A DNA stretch of 64,000 nt from Marinobacter santoriniensis NKSG1 (GTDB lineage: Bacteria > Pseudomonadota > Gammaproteobacteria > Pseudomonadales > Oleiphilaceae): contig NZ_APAT01000029.1 of assembly GCF_000347775.1 (NCBI RefSeq), forward strand, positions 38,769 through 102,768, given 5' to 3'. The notes beneath the pieces are model-generated. The model was not told where the DNA came from and made no database searches. It worked only from the letters and a program-made list of their open reading frames with translations. A program made the translations under genes and the position numbers. This document shows, piece by piece, positions 54,129-62,706 of this stretch (position 1 is the first letter of the stretch; every line of letters begins with the position of its first letter).

Positions 54129-55370
54129 ATGGCATCTTCTACGGAGCGAACATCCGGGCCGAGGATCGGCCTTGCCCTGGGCGGCGGCGGTCCGCTGGGC
54201 GGCATTTACGAAATCGGCGCTCTGCGGGCTCTGGACGAGGCGCTGGATGGCCTGGATTTCAACAACCTCGATGTCTATGTGGGCGTCAACGCGGGTTCCT
54301 TTGCGGCGGCCAATCTGGCGAACCAGATGACCACGGCGCAGCTCTGTCGCATTTTTGTCCGCAACGAGGCTGAGGTTCACCCCTTTCACCCGGAGGTATT
54401 CTATCGCCCGGCTTTCGGAGAAATCGGCAGCCGCCTGATGGCTGTACCCGGGCTGATGACGACGGCCCTGAGCCGGTTTATCAACAACCCCTACGATCAG
54501 AGCTTCCTGGAGGCGCTGACGATCCTGGCACAGGCGGCTCCGACGGGTCTGTTTGATAACGAAGGCCTGCACGAATATCTGAAGCGGGCCTTTACGATGC
54601 TCGGACGCACCAACGATTTCCGGCAACTGAAACATAGTCTGTATGTGGTGGCCGCCGACGTGGAGAGTACCGAGGCAGTGTGCTTTGGTGCTCCGGGGTT
54701 CGATCATGTGCCTATTTCAAAGGCCATTCAGGCGAGCACCGCGTCCCCGGGGCTGTATGTTCCGGTGGAGATCGACGGCCGTTACTACGTGGACGGAACC
54801 CTGCGCAAGGGCCTGCACGCGTCTGTGGCGTTTGAGGACGGTGCCGATCTGGTCTTTGCGGTGAATCCCCAGGTGCCGATTGATGCCAGTGCGGCGGTTC
54901 GCGCCGGATCGATGCAGCCGGGTGAGCTGACCCGGTCCGGATTGCCCAACCTGTTGTCACAGATGTTCCGGACCATGGTGTATTCCCGGATGCAGTCGGG
55001 TATTGCCCAGTACGCCAGGGATTATCCGGATAAGGACATTCTCCTGTTCGAGCCCACCCGGGATGATGCCAAGCTGTTTTTCTCCAATGTATTCAGCTTC
55101 CAGAGCCGGAGAATGGTTTGTGAGCATGCCTACCAGATGACCCGCAGGGACCTTCTCAACCGGGCCGATGAACTGGAGCCGAAACTGGCCAAATATGGCA
55201 TCCGCCTCCGTCGGGATCGTCTGGAAGACGAGCAGCGTACGATCAGTACGAGTCTCTATGGGGAAATGCTGCCACTGTATGTGGCCAAGGGTCGCAAGAA
55301 ACAGGCCCAGAAAGGCAGACTGGCGGCGAGCCTGGACAATGTCACCCACCTTTTTTCCCGTGCTCAGTAA
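54129..55370 (+). CDS. Patatin-like phospholipase family protein with altered nucleophile motif
   Basis: The 413-residue protein has the patatin oxyanion loop GLALGGGGPLGGIYEIGAL (about residues 14-32) and the dyad aspartate in YYVDGTLRKG near residue 222. Instead of the GxSxG nucleophile elbow it reads VYVGVNAGSFAAANL (about 50-64), with Asn where the catalytic Ser should be, and a Ser three residues later. It may therefore be catalytically dead or use another nucleophile. I chose ATG 54129 with GGAG seven bases upstream; the frame is open from 54099, overlapping ptsP. It follows ptsP at 10 bases. In Pseudomonas a patatin-like gene is found in the same place. Confidence 0.85.
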   Translation: MASSTERTSGPRIGLALGGGGPLGGIYEIGALRALDEALDGLDFNNLDVYVGVNAGSFAAANLANQMTTAQLCRIFVRNEAEVHPFHPEVFYRPAFGEIGSRLMAVPGLMTTALSRFINNPYDQSFLEALTILAQAAPTGLFDNEGLHEYLKRAFTMLGRTNDFRQLKHSLYVVAADVESTEAVCFGAPGFDHVPISKAIQASTASPGLYVPVEIDGRYYVDGTLRKGLHASVAFEDGADLVFAVNPQVPIDASAAVRAGSMQPGELTRSGLPNLLSQMFRTMVYSRMQSGIAQYARDYPDKDILLFEPTRDDAKLFFSNVFSFQSRRMVCEHAYQMTRRDLLNRADELEPKLAKYGIRLRRDRLEDEQRTISTSLYGEMLPLYVAKGRKKQAQKGRLAASLDNVTHLFSRAQ

Positions 55371-55392
55371 GGGCTTCTGAGGCCGGTTGAGC

Positions 55393-55430
55393 AAAAAAAG
55401 GGGGGGCAGATGAATGCTTCGTCTGCCCCC
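55393..55430 (-). terminator. Rho-independent terminator after hslVU
   Basis: On the minus strand GGGGGCAGAC and GTCTGCCCCC-type arms (55401-55410 with 55421-55430) form a stem, followed by a run of seven T (A run 55393-55399). It lies just downstream of the hslU stop codon at 55440 and points in its direction. On the other strand no T run follows, so it serves hslU rather than the patatin gene. Confidence 0.88.
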
Positions 55431-55439
55431 GACTTCGCC

Positions 55440-56771
55440 TTAGAGAATATAGCGGCTCAGATCTTCGTCTTCCGCCAGTTCGCCCAATTTCTCGTCCACA
55501 TAGGCCGCCGTCACCTCAAAGGTCTCGGTGACCTTGTCGCCGGCATCGTAGGAGAGGCTTTCCAGCAGTCTTTCCAGTACCGTGTGCAGACGGCGGGCAC
55601 CAATGTTCTCGGTGGTTTCGTTCACCTTCCATGCCACTTCCGCGATGCGGGCAATGGCCTCCTCGGCAAACGTCAGCGTGACACCTTCGGTCGCCATCAG
55701 TGCTTCGTATTGCTGCACCAGCGACGCATCCGGCTCGGTCAGGATGCGTTTGAAATCCTCTGGTGTCAGGGCCTGCAGTTCCACCCGGATGGGCAGTCGC
55801 CCCTGCAGTTCCGGAATAAGATCGGAAGGCTTTGAAAGGTGGAATGCCCCGGACGCAATGAACAGGATGTGGTCGGTCCGGACAGCCCCATATTTGGTGC
55901 TGACGGTGCTGCCCTCAATAAGAGGAAGCAGGTCCCGCTGGACGCCTTCTCGTGAAACGTCCGATGACGTGTTCTCGGAACGCTTGGCCACCTTGTCGAT
56001 CTCGTCGATAAAGACGATGCCGTTCTGCTCGACCGCCTGGATGGCCTTTTGCTTGATCTCTTCCTCGTTCACCAGTTTGGCGGCTTCCTCTTCCTTCACG
56101 CGCTTCAGTGCATCCGCAACCTTCATCTTGCGGGTCTTGCGCTTGTCCGAGGACAGGTTGGAGAACATGCTCTGCAACTGGCTGGTCATTTCCTCCATGC
56201 CGGGAGGTGCCATGATCTCAACGCCGGGCCCGGCGTTGCTGAGATCGATCTCGATTTCCTTGTCGTCGAGCTCGCCTTCACGCAGTTTTTTCCGGAACAG
56301 CTGGCGGGTGGTGGAATCATTGCCGGTCTGCTGGCTGTCTTCCTGAAAGTCACGGGGCGGCGGCAGGAGCGCATCCAGAATCCGCTCTTCCGCGGCATCG
56401 AGCGCCCGATGTTCGTGGCGCTTCATTTCCTGTTCCCGAAGCATTTTGATGGCCATATCGGCCAGGTCGCGAATGATGGATTCGACATCGCGGCCGACAT
56501 AACCGACTTCGGTAAACTTGGTGGCCTCTACTTTCAGGAAAGGGGCGTCCGCCAGTTTCGCCAGGCGCCGTGCGATCTCGGTCTTGCCAACACCGGTCGG
56601 GCCGATCATGAGAATGTTTTTCGGGGTAATTTCTTCCCGCAGCCCGGTGTCCAGCTGCATCCGACGCCAGCGGTTGCGCAGGGCAATGGCTACAGCCCGT
56701 TTGGCGTCTTCCTGGCCCACGATGTGTTTGTTGAGTTCGTGGACAATTTCACGGGGTGTCATTGCAGACAT
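55440..56771 (-). CDS. hslU: ATP-dependent protease ATPase subunit HslU (ClpY)
   Basis: This AAA+ unfoldase ring feeds substrates into HslV. The 443-residue protein has Walker A GPTGVGKTE (residues 57-65), the pore motif region VGYVGRDVESI, a long I-domain with charged helices (about 110-240), and Walker B IVFIDEIDKVA (about 250). Sensor I is FIASGAFHLSKPSDLIPELQ and the C-terminal sensor II IGARRLHTVLER is near residue 390; the final ...LSRYIL tail inserts into HslV pockets. I chose ATG 56771 with GGAG six bases upstream, giving the family's normal length (E. coli 443). It lies 19 bases after hslV. Confidence 0.98.
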   Translation of the reverse strand: MSAMTPREIVHELNKHIVGQEDAKRAVAIALRNRWRRMQLDTGLREEITPKNILMIGPTGVGKTEIARRLAKLADAPFLKVEATKFTEVGYVGRDVESIIRDLADMAIKMLREQEMKRHEHRALDAAEERILDALLPPPRDFQEDSQQTGNDSTTRQLFRKKLREGELDDKEIEIDLSNAGPGVEIMAPPGMEEMTSQLQSMFSNLSSDKRKTRKMKVADALKRVKEEEAAKLVNEEEIKQKAIQAVEQNGIVFIDEIDKVAKRSENTSSDVSREGVQRDLLPLIEGSTVSTKYGAVRTDHILFIASGAFHLSKPSDLIPELQGRLPIRVELQALTPEDFKRILTEPDASLVQQYEALMATEGVTLTFAEEAIARIAEVAWKVNETTENIGARRLHTVLERLLESLSYDAGDKVTETFEVTAAYVDEKLGELAEDEDLSRYIL

Positions 56772-56790
56772 GGTCGCTCCGGATCGTTGA

Positions 56791-57321
56791 TCAGTCTTGG
56801 ATGGGCAGCACTTCGACGGTGCGATTGTGGTTGGTGTAGATGCAGATGTCGGCCGCGATATCGAGGCCTTTCTCCACGATCTCATGGGCGGAAAGTCCGG
56901 TGTTTTCGAGCAGGGCTCTTGCCGATGCCTGGGCAAACGGACCGCCGGACCCAATGGCGATCAGCCCCTGTTCCGGCTCGATCACGTCGCCATTGCCGGT
57001 GATGATCAGGGAGGCCGTCTTGTCCGCGACGGCCAGAAGCGCTTCGAGTTTTCTCAGGGCCCGGTCCGTTCGCCAGTCTTTCGCCAGTTCCACTGCAGCC
57101 CTGGTCAGGTTGCCCTGGTGTTTCTCAAGCTGGGCCTCGAAACGTTCGAAGAGCGTAAAAGCATCCGCCGTACCGCCAGCGAATCCGGCAATGACTTTGC
57201 CGTTGTAGAGCCGACGCACTTTTCGTGCGTTGCCCTTCATCACCGTATTGCCGAGAGAAACCTGGCCGTCGCCACCCATGGCGACTTCGTCGTCTCGCCT
57301 GACGGAAAGAATGGTAGTCAT
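56791..57321 (-). CDS. hslV: ATP-dependent protease subunit HslV (ClpQ)
   Basis: HslV is the proteasome-like peptidase dodecamer. The 176-residue protein begins MTTILSVRRDD: after removal of Met, Thr is the N-terminal nucleophile. GGDGQVSLGNTVMKGNARKV (about residues 16-35) and AGFAGGTADAFTLFERFE (about 45-62) are the family core, with Lys33-type and Asp residues of the active site. It shows no truncation. It is followed by hslU in one operon, preceded by a sigma-32-like promoter. Confidence 0.98.
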   Translation of the reverse strand: MTTILSVRRDDEVAMGGDGQVSLGNTVMKGNARKVRRLYNGKVIAGFAGGTADAFTLFERFEAQLEKHQGNLTRAAVELAKDWRTDRALRKLEALLAVADKTASLIITGNGDVIEPEQGLIAIGSGGPFAQASARALLENTGLSAHEIVEKGLDIAADICIYTNHNRTVEVLPIQD

Positions 57322-57352
57322 GTGGGCTCCAATTGCCTGAATAGAATCGGTA

Positions 57353-57395
57353 TTCGGGGTTTATGGAGGCTTCGGAGGCGTTTTCAAGGGTGAGG
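57353..57395 (-). promoter_or_regulatory. Sigma-32-type heat-shock promoter of hslVU
   Basis: On the minus strand 57395-57383 reads CCTCACCCTTGAA, close to the -35 consensus TCTCNCCCTTGAA. After a 14-base spacer CTCCAT (57368-57363) stands for the -10 CCCCAT. A start near 57353 leaves a 30-base leader before hslV. The -35 segment lies within one arm of a hairpin (AAGGGTGAG / CTCACCCTT) that also covers the end of the upstream SPOR gene. Confidence 0.75.
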
Positions 57396-57413
57396 GCGCA
57401 GGAAAAACGGCGC

Positions 57414-58052
57414 TCACCCTTCTTTCTTGGGCTTGGGGATCTTCCGTATCAGCGGAGATATATTCAGCGACACCAGTTTGTCGACGGCGGCGTTCATCTC
57501 GCTTCTGGAGGTGAAGGGACCAACGTTGACCCGGAACCAGACGGAGCCGCTTTCAAGGTCGATTCTCTGGATGCTTGCCCGCAGCCCCTGGAACGCAATC
57601 TGGGCGCGCTGTCGTTCCGCATCCTCTCGGTGCCTGAAAGAGCCGGACTGGACGACATAGTCGTACTCGGTCATGGATTTCGGTGGACTGTATTCGTCCA
57701 CCTTCGGTGGCACCACTTCCGACTCGGGCAGCATTTCGTAGAAACGGAAATCCTGTTTTTTCTCCGGCGCTTTCGTTGTTTCCCGGGCCTTCGGGGCGGT
57801 TTTTTCGACGACCGCCGTGGCCGCGGACCCGGAAGATCCGGCCGGCAGGGAGTTCAGGTAGACAATGAAGCCGATGAACCCGCCCACCGCCGCGAGTGAG
57901 ACAATCCATTTCAGTGACAGACCTCCCCCCTGTCGCCGCGCAGGTGCAGGTGTGCGCGGACGGGCTTTGGCGCGGCTTCCCCCGGATGATGATTTTCGGG
58001 GGGTGGCGGACGACCGGGTTGGCCGCTCTTTTCGGGCGTAATCTCGGGACAT
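57414..58052 (-). CDS. SPOR-domain cell division protein (FtsN-like)
   Basis: This 212-residue protein has a short, strongly basic cytoplasmic N-terminus (about 45 residues). A single transmembrane helix (WIVSLAAVGGFIGFIVYL, about residues 49-66) and a Pro/Lys-rich linker follow. The C-terminal SPOR domain (about 128-205, with YDYVVQSGSFRHREDAERQR and WFRVNVGPF) binds septal glycan stripped of peptides. The architecture and the position between argS and hslV, as in Pseudomonas, suggest an FtsN-like divisome role. The essential periplasmic helix region of FtsN is not obvious, so I do not assign ftsN. Confidence 0.87.
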   Translation of the reverse strand: MSRDYARKERPTRSSATPRKSSSGGSRAKARPRTPAPARRQGGGLSLKWIVSLAAVGGFIGFIVYLNSLPAGSSGSAATAVVEKTAPKARETTKAPEKKQDFRFYEMLPESEVVPPKVDEYSPPKSMTEYDYVVQSGSFRHREDAERQRAQIAFQGLRASIQRIDLESGSVWFRVNVGPFTSRSEMNAAVDKLVSLNISPLIRKIPKPKKEG

Positions 58053-58061
58053 TGTGTCGTT

Positions 58062-59747
58062 TTACATCTCTTCCGGTGCGCTGACGCCCAGAATGTCCAG
58101 GCCGTTTGCCAGCACCTGACGGATTGCCAGGTAAAGGCTCACTCTCGCATCCCTGACTGCTGCATCTTCAATCAACACCTTGTGGGCGTTGTAGTAGGTG
58201 TGGAATTGTCCCGCCAGCTCCCTGAGGTAGTGCGCGACATGGTGCGGTTCACGCTGGGCTGCTGCGTTAGCAATCAGTTCAGGGTATTTCGCGAGCTGGT
58301 TTGCCAGATCCTTCTCCTCATCCAGGGTGAGGAGCGACAGGTCGCCTACGCATTCGTTCCGGTCCCGCTTGATGCCTTCGTCGGCCAGCTTGCGCAATAC
58401 GCTGCAGATACGGGCATGGGCATACTGAATGTAGTAGACCGGGTTTTCATTGGTCTGGGAGCGGGCCAGATCGATATCGAAGGTCAATTGGGAGTCCACC
58501 CGGCGGGCGGCAAGGAAAAATCGGGTTGCATCCCGGCCCACTTCATCGATCAGGTCGCGAACCGTCACGTAACTGCCTGCCCGTTTCGAAATTTTCACTT
58601 CCTGGCCTGAGCGCGTCACCATGACCATCTGATGCAGAACATAGTCGGGCCAGCCTTTCGGAATCCCGGCGTTCAATGCCTGAAGTCCGGCGCGAACCCG
58701 TGTAATGGTCGAGTGGTGGTCAGCGCCCTGCTCATTGATGACGGTGGTGAAGCCCCGTTCCCACTTGTCCAGATGGTAGGCAACGTCTGGCAGGAAATAG
58801 GTGTAACCGCCATCCTTCTTGCGCATGACCCGGTCTTTGTCATCGCCAAATTCCGTGGTCCGCAGCCACATGGCTCCGTCCTTTTCGTAGGTGTAGCCGT
58901 TGTCCCTCAGCCGCTCCACGGTAGCTTCCACTTTGCCGTCTTCGTAGAGCGATGACTCAAGGAAGTACACGTCAAACTCGACCCCAAAGGCCTTCAGGTC
59001 AAGATCCTGTTCCCGGCGCAGGTAGGCCACGGCGAACTCGCGGATCGCGTCCAGATTGTCCGGGTCGCCCTTGCCGGTCACCTCTCTGTCATCGGCTGTC
59101 ACGGTTTCGCCGGCCAGATAGGCGTTCGCCACATCGACGATGTAACTCCCGCGGTAGCCATCCGCCGGCCAGCTCGAATCGTCCGGTGTCAGTCCTTTGG
59201 TTCTGGCCTGAACAGAGAGTGCCAGATTATTGATCTGCGCGCCGGCGTCGTTGTAGTAGAACTCACGGGTCACATCAAAACCGTTGGCTTCCAGCAGGCG
59301 GCTCAGGCAGTCGCCGATGGCGGCTCCCCGGCCGTGCCCCACATGCAGTGGGCCGGTCGGGTTGGCCGAAACGAACTCAACCTGTACTTTCTGGCCCTGA
59401 CCACGGTCACTCCGGCCAAACCGCTCGGCATCGTCGAGAATCGTGCTGACGATTTCGAATGCACTCTCTGTGCTCATGAAAAAGTTGATGAACCCGGGTC
59501 CGGCAATTTCCACCTTGGCGACCGCCTTGCTGTCCGGCAGATTTCTGACCAGGGCTTCCGCCAGTTGTCGCGGTGGGCATCCCGCGGCCTTGGCGGCGAC
59601 CAGGGCAATGTTGCAGGCGTAATCACCATGGGCCTTGTCCTTGGTGTTGCCGATTTGGGGCGTGAAGGCCTGGTCTGCGGGTAAGGTGCCTTCGGATTGA
59701 AGGGCGGCCAGTGCGGATTGTAGCAGCTCGGAAACGGTCTCTTTCAT
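58062..59747 (-). CDS. argS: Arginyl-tRNA synthetase
   Basis: This class I synthetase charges tRNA-Arg. The 561-residue protein has the N-terminal Add1 domain (1-95), and the HIGH motif as ANPTGPLHVGHGRGAAIGD (about residues 125-143). Its KMSKS equivalent is KISKRAGSYVTV (about 360), followed by RDLIDEVGRDATRFF. A C-terminal anticodon-binding helix domain has the conserved HTYYNAHKVL. Length is normal for ArgS of this group. SPOR gene and hslVU lie downstream on the same strand and priA upstream with 132 bases between. Confidence 0.98.
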   Translation of the reverse strand: MKETVSELLQSALAALQSEGTLPADQAFTPQIGNTKDKAHGDYACNIALVAAKAAGCPPRQLAEALVRNLPDSKAVAKVEIAGPGFINFFMSTESAFEIVSTILDDAERFGRSDRGQGQKVQVEFVSANPTGPLHVGHGRGAAIGDCLSRLLEANGFDVTREFYYNDAGAQINNLALSVQARTKGLTPDDSSWPADGYRGSYIVDVANAYLAGETVTADDREVTGKGDPDNLDAIREFAVAYLRREQDLDLKAFGVEFDVYFLESSLYEDGKVEATVERLRDNGYTYEKDGAMWLRTTEFGDDKDRVMRKKDGGYTYFLPDVAYHLDKWERGFTTVINEQGADHHSTITRVRAGLQALNAGIPKGWPDYVLHQMVMVTRSGQEVKISKRAGSYVTVRDLIDEVGRDATRFFLAARRVDSQLTFDIDLARSQTNENPVYYIQYAHARICSVLRKLADEGIKRDRNECVGDLSLLTLDEEKDLANQLAKYPELIANAAAQREPHHVAHYLRELAGQFHTYYNAHKVLIEDAAVRDARVSLYLAIRQVLANGLDILGVSAPEEM

Positions 59748-59879
59748 GCTGTCGGATGACTCGGATTAAATGAAAGTTTGAGCGCGGCGGAGATCGCCGG
59801 AGGAATAAAGACGCGTATTATCGCGGAAAGTGCCCCTGCAAGCAAAAGCCCCTGCGGCAGAGAGCGATCGGCGTATCGG

Positions 59880-62045
59880 TCAGCCCGTTTCCTGGGGATC
59901 GACGTCAATCATCCATCTGAGACGAGCGGGGAGCTTGCGTTGGTCCAGCGCCTGGCAGACCCCGGAAAGTGTCGCGTTCAGGCGTCCTCGATTTTCTGAA
60001 AGAAGGATCAGCTGTGCCCGGTGGCGGTCGGCGCGACGGGCAATCATAGCCGGCAGGGGACCCCAGGTTTCGATGCCGGGGTGCTGCGCCAGGGGTTTGA
60101 TGGAGTCCAGCAGTCCCAGGCTGGCCTCCATGGTGTCCGCTTCGGCCCTGAAAATCGCCATGTGCCTGAACGGAGGGAATCGGTTGGCTTCCCGTTCCCC
60201 GAGCAATCGATCTGCAATTCTCAGGTAATGGTCGTTGCACAGTGATTTGAGCAGCGGGTGATCGCTGTGACAGGTCTGGATCAGTACGGTTCCGGGTCTT
60301 TCTGCACGGCCGGCCCGACCGCTGACCTGAAGCAGTGTCTGGATCAGCTGTTCGGGAGCCCGGAAATCGACGCTGAAGAGCCCGCCATCGGCATTGACCA
60401 CGACCACCAGGGTAACTTTCGGAAAATCGTGCCCCTTGGCAAGCATCTGGGTGCCCACCAGTACGCAGGGAGCACCGCTGTTAACCCGTTCAAGGATCGC
60501 CTGGATGCTGCCCTTGCGTTGGGTGCTGTCACGGTCGACCCGAACAATCGGGATGTTCGGCAGTGACTGCGACAGGACATCTTCAGTGCGCTCTGTGCCT
60601 TGCCCGACGGGTTTGAATGCGTCACTTTGGCATTTGGGGCAGTGACTGGTGGCCGCGGTTTGATAATCGCAGTGATGACAGCGCATCGCTCGATCCCTGC
60701 GGTGGTAAGTGAGTCGGGTATCGCACCGGGGGCATTCGACGATGTGTCCGCAGTCAAAACACATCATGATCGGCGCAAAGCCTCGCCGGTTGACGAATAC
60801 CAGTGCCTGTTCGCCGCGTTCCAGAGTCTCCCGGATTGCCTGCAGTGCTGGTCGGGACAGGCCGCCCTCCAGAGGCCGGCTTCGTATATCGAGCAGTTTC
60901 AGGGTGGGCGGTGAGGCTTCTTTGGCTCGCTGTTCCAGTTTGACTAATCGGTATTTGCCCTGAAGGGCATTGTTGTAGGACTCCAGCGATGGTGTCGCCG
61001 AGCCGAGGATTACCGGGCACTCATTGAGGTGGGCACGGTACACAGCAAGGTCCCGGCCAGAATAGCGGAAGCCTTCTCCCTGTTTATACGATGTGTCGTG
61101 CTCTTCGTCGACAATGATGGTTTTCAGTTTTGCGAACGGGAGCAGCACCGCTGATCGTGTGCCAATCAGGACAACGGGCTCCCCGTTTCGGATCTTCAGC
61201 CAGGTTGCCAGGCGGTCGCCATCGTTCAGGGCCGAATGCCAGACAACGACCCGGTCGCCGAAATAGTGACGGAATCGGGCCACGGTCTGTGGCGTAAGGT
61301 TGATCTCCGGCACCAGTACCAGGGCCTGGTCGGTCGGCTGCAGCTGGTGTTTCAGATAATGAAGGTACAGTTCGGTCTTCCCGCTGCCGGTGATGCCGTA
61401 CAGGAGGCAGGCATCAAAGCCCGTTCGACCCTGTTGCAATTGTTCGGCTGCCTGCTGTTGTGCCGGGGTCAGGCGCGGGGGGGCGACAGGTGATGCCTCG
61501 GTAGTAGATTCTGTCGCCGGGACCGCATGGCTGATCCGCCCCTTGTCCGCCAATGCTTTTATCTGAGCCAGGGTGAAGCCTGCGTCGCGGATCGCGCGCT
61601 CGCTGACAGGGGCCGGCTGTTCTGAGACCCACTCCAGTAGCGCCCTCTGACGATGGGCGTTGGCCGGCAACGGCTCGTCGGAGCGGGCTGGTATCCAGAA
61701 GCGTTCCCGGGCGACTTCGGTGCTCCGGCCTTTGCGCAAAGCCGGAGGTAGAGCCGTGAAAAGGCATTCCCCGAGGGGGTGCTGGTAATAGGTGCTGGCC
61801 CAGGTCAGTAGATCGACGGTTTCGGGTGGAAGGGCTGGCCAGCTTTCAAGTGCGCCGGTGACAGGCTTCAGGGGGATGCCTTCCGGTGGTGGAGAATCGA
61901 TTTCGACCACCAGTCCGGTCAGCTGCTGCCGACCAAACGGGATCTGAACCCGTTGTCCGCGGGTGAGTGCCAGTCCTTCCGGCACCGTGTAATCGAACAG
62001 TCTACGGAGTGGCCGGTTCAGGGCAATTCGCACAGTCTTGGGCAC
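59880..62045 (-). CDS. priA: Primosomal protein N' (PriA helicase)
   Basis: This 3'-5' superfamily 2 helicase restarts collapsed replication forks. The 721-residue protein has the 3'-end-binding N-terminus (1-105) and a winged-helix region. Helicase motifs are LLYGITGSGKTELYLHYL (Walker A, about residue 217) and IIVDEEHDTSYKQ (DEEH, about 315). The zinc-binding insertion is formed by CFDCGHIVECPRC and CHHCDYQTAATSHCPKC (eight cysteines, about 430-475). GTQMLAKGHDFPKVTLVVV and QVSGRAGR follow. Length and motif order are standard. It is divergent from rpmE, about 220 bases apart. Confidence 0.98.
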   Translation of the reverse strand: MPKTVRIALNRPLRRLFDYTVPEGLALTRGQRVQIPFGRQQLTGLVVEIDSPPPEGIPLKPVTGALESWPALPPETVDLLTWASTYYQHPLGECLFTALPPALRKGRSTEVARERFWIPARSDEPLPANAHRQRALLEWVSEQPAPVSERAIRDAGFTLAQIKALADKGRISHAVPATESTTEASPVAPPRLTPAQQQAAEQLQQGRTGFDACLLYGITGSGKTELYLHYLKHQLQPTDQALVLVPEINLTPQTVARFRHYFGDRVVVWHSALNDGDRLATWLKIRNGEPVVLIGTRSAVLLPFAKLKTIIVDEEHDTSYKQGEGFRYSGRDLAVYRAHLNECPVILGSATPSLESYNNALQGKYRLVKLEQRAKEASPPTLKLLDIRSRPLEGGLSRPALQAIRETLERGEQALVFVNRRGFAPIMMCFDCGHIVECPRCDTRLTYHRRDRAMRCHHCDYQTAATSHCPKCQSDAFKPVGQGTERTEDVLSQSLPNIPIVRVDRDSTQRKGSIQAILERVNSGAPCVLVGTQMLAKGHDFPKVTLVVVVNADGGLFSVDFRAPEQLIQTLLQVSGRAGRAERPGTVLIQTCHSDHPLLKSLCNDHYLRIADRLLGEREANRFPPFRHMAIFRAEADTMEASLGLLDSIKPLAQHPGIETWGPLPAMIARRADRHRAQLILLSENRGRLNATLSGVCQALDQRKLPARLRWMIDVDPQETG

Positions 62046-62265
62046 TGGAACTCCATTGGTGTCAGGCCTGCGGATTTTTACCTATCTTCGGGTTTCGGGG
62101 CACCCTCAAGGCTTGCCTGGGTTCGGCTTTGCAAGTATGATTCGCGGTCTGATTTTGGGCGAGGGCTGATTTTGCCTTGCCTTTAACTTTGATTCAAACA
62201 TGCGGTGCCTGGCGCCGGGCGATTTGCCTATGACCGGGTAGCGGCATGACCGATAGAGGTTCGTC

Positions 62266-62487
62266 ATGAAAGAAGGTATCCACCCCAAGTACGAAGAAAT
62301 TACCGCTACCTGCTCCTGCGGTAATGTTATCCAGACCCGCTCAACCGTTGGTCACGATCTGCAGCTGGACGTATGCTCCCAGTGTCACCCGTTCTACACT
62401 GGTAAGCAGAAAGTGATGGATACCGGTGGTCGTATTGACCGGTTCAACAAGCGTTTCGGCGGTCGGATCGGCGGCAAAAAGTCGTAA
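62266..62487 (+). CDS. rpmE: 50S ribosomal protein L31, zinc-binding form
   Basis: The 73-residue protein has MKEGIHPKYEEITATCSCGN at the start and a CSQCHPFYTGKQK motif in the middle. The cysteines C16, C18, C37 and C40 form the zinc site of the C+ type. The other, zinc-free L31 (rpmE2) lacks them. A GGTTCGTC-ATG start has a weak ribosome-binding site. A strong terminator follows. It lies between priA and the malic enzyme as in Pseudomonas. Confidence 0.98.
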   Translation: MKEGIHPKYEEITATCSCGNVIQTRSTVGHDLQLDVCSQCHPFYTGKQKVMDTGGRIDRFNKRFGGRIGGKKS

Positions 62488-62506
62488 TCCAGTCGAGATG
62501 TTCTTG

Positions 62507-62534
62507 AAAAAAGCGCCTTTGGGCGCTTTTTTTG
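62507..62534. terminator. Terminator after rpmE
   Basis: AAAAAAGCGCC-TTT-GGGCGCTTTTTTT is a perfect stem with A and T runs on both sides, active in principle in both directions, 20 bases after the rpmE stop codon. Confidence 0.93.
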
Positions 62535-62706
62535 TGGGCAACCCAAAAATATGTAGTTTGGTGCGATATAAGCAAATGGACGTATTGACGGCCCGAAAGT
62601 TGTGCGTCGACTACTTGTCGTTTTGGGTCGGGCGGGCCATAATGGCGCGCTCCGCCGGAGCATCGGTGGATCATTACCTTTAAACGTGACAAACGGAACA
62701 GTGGCA

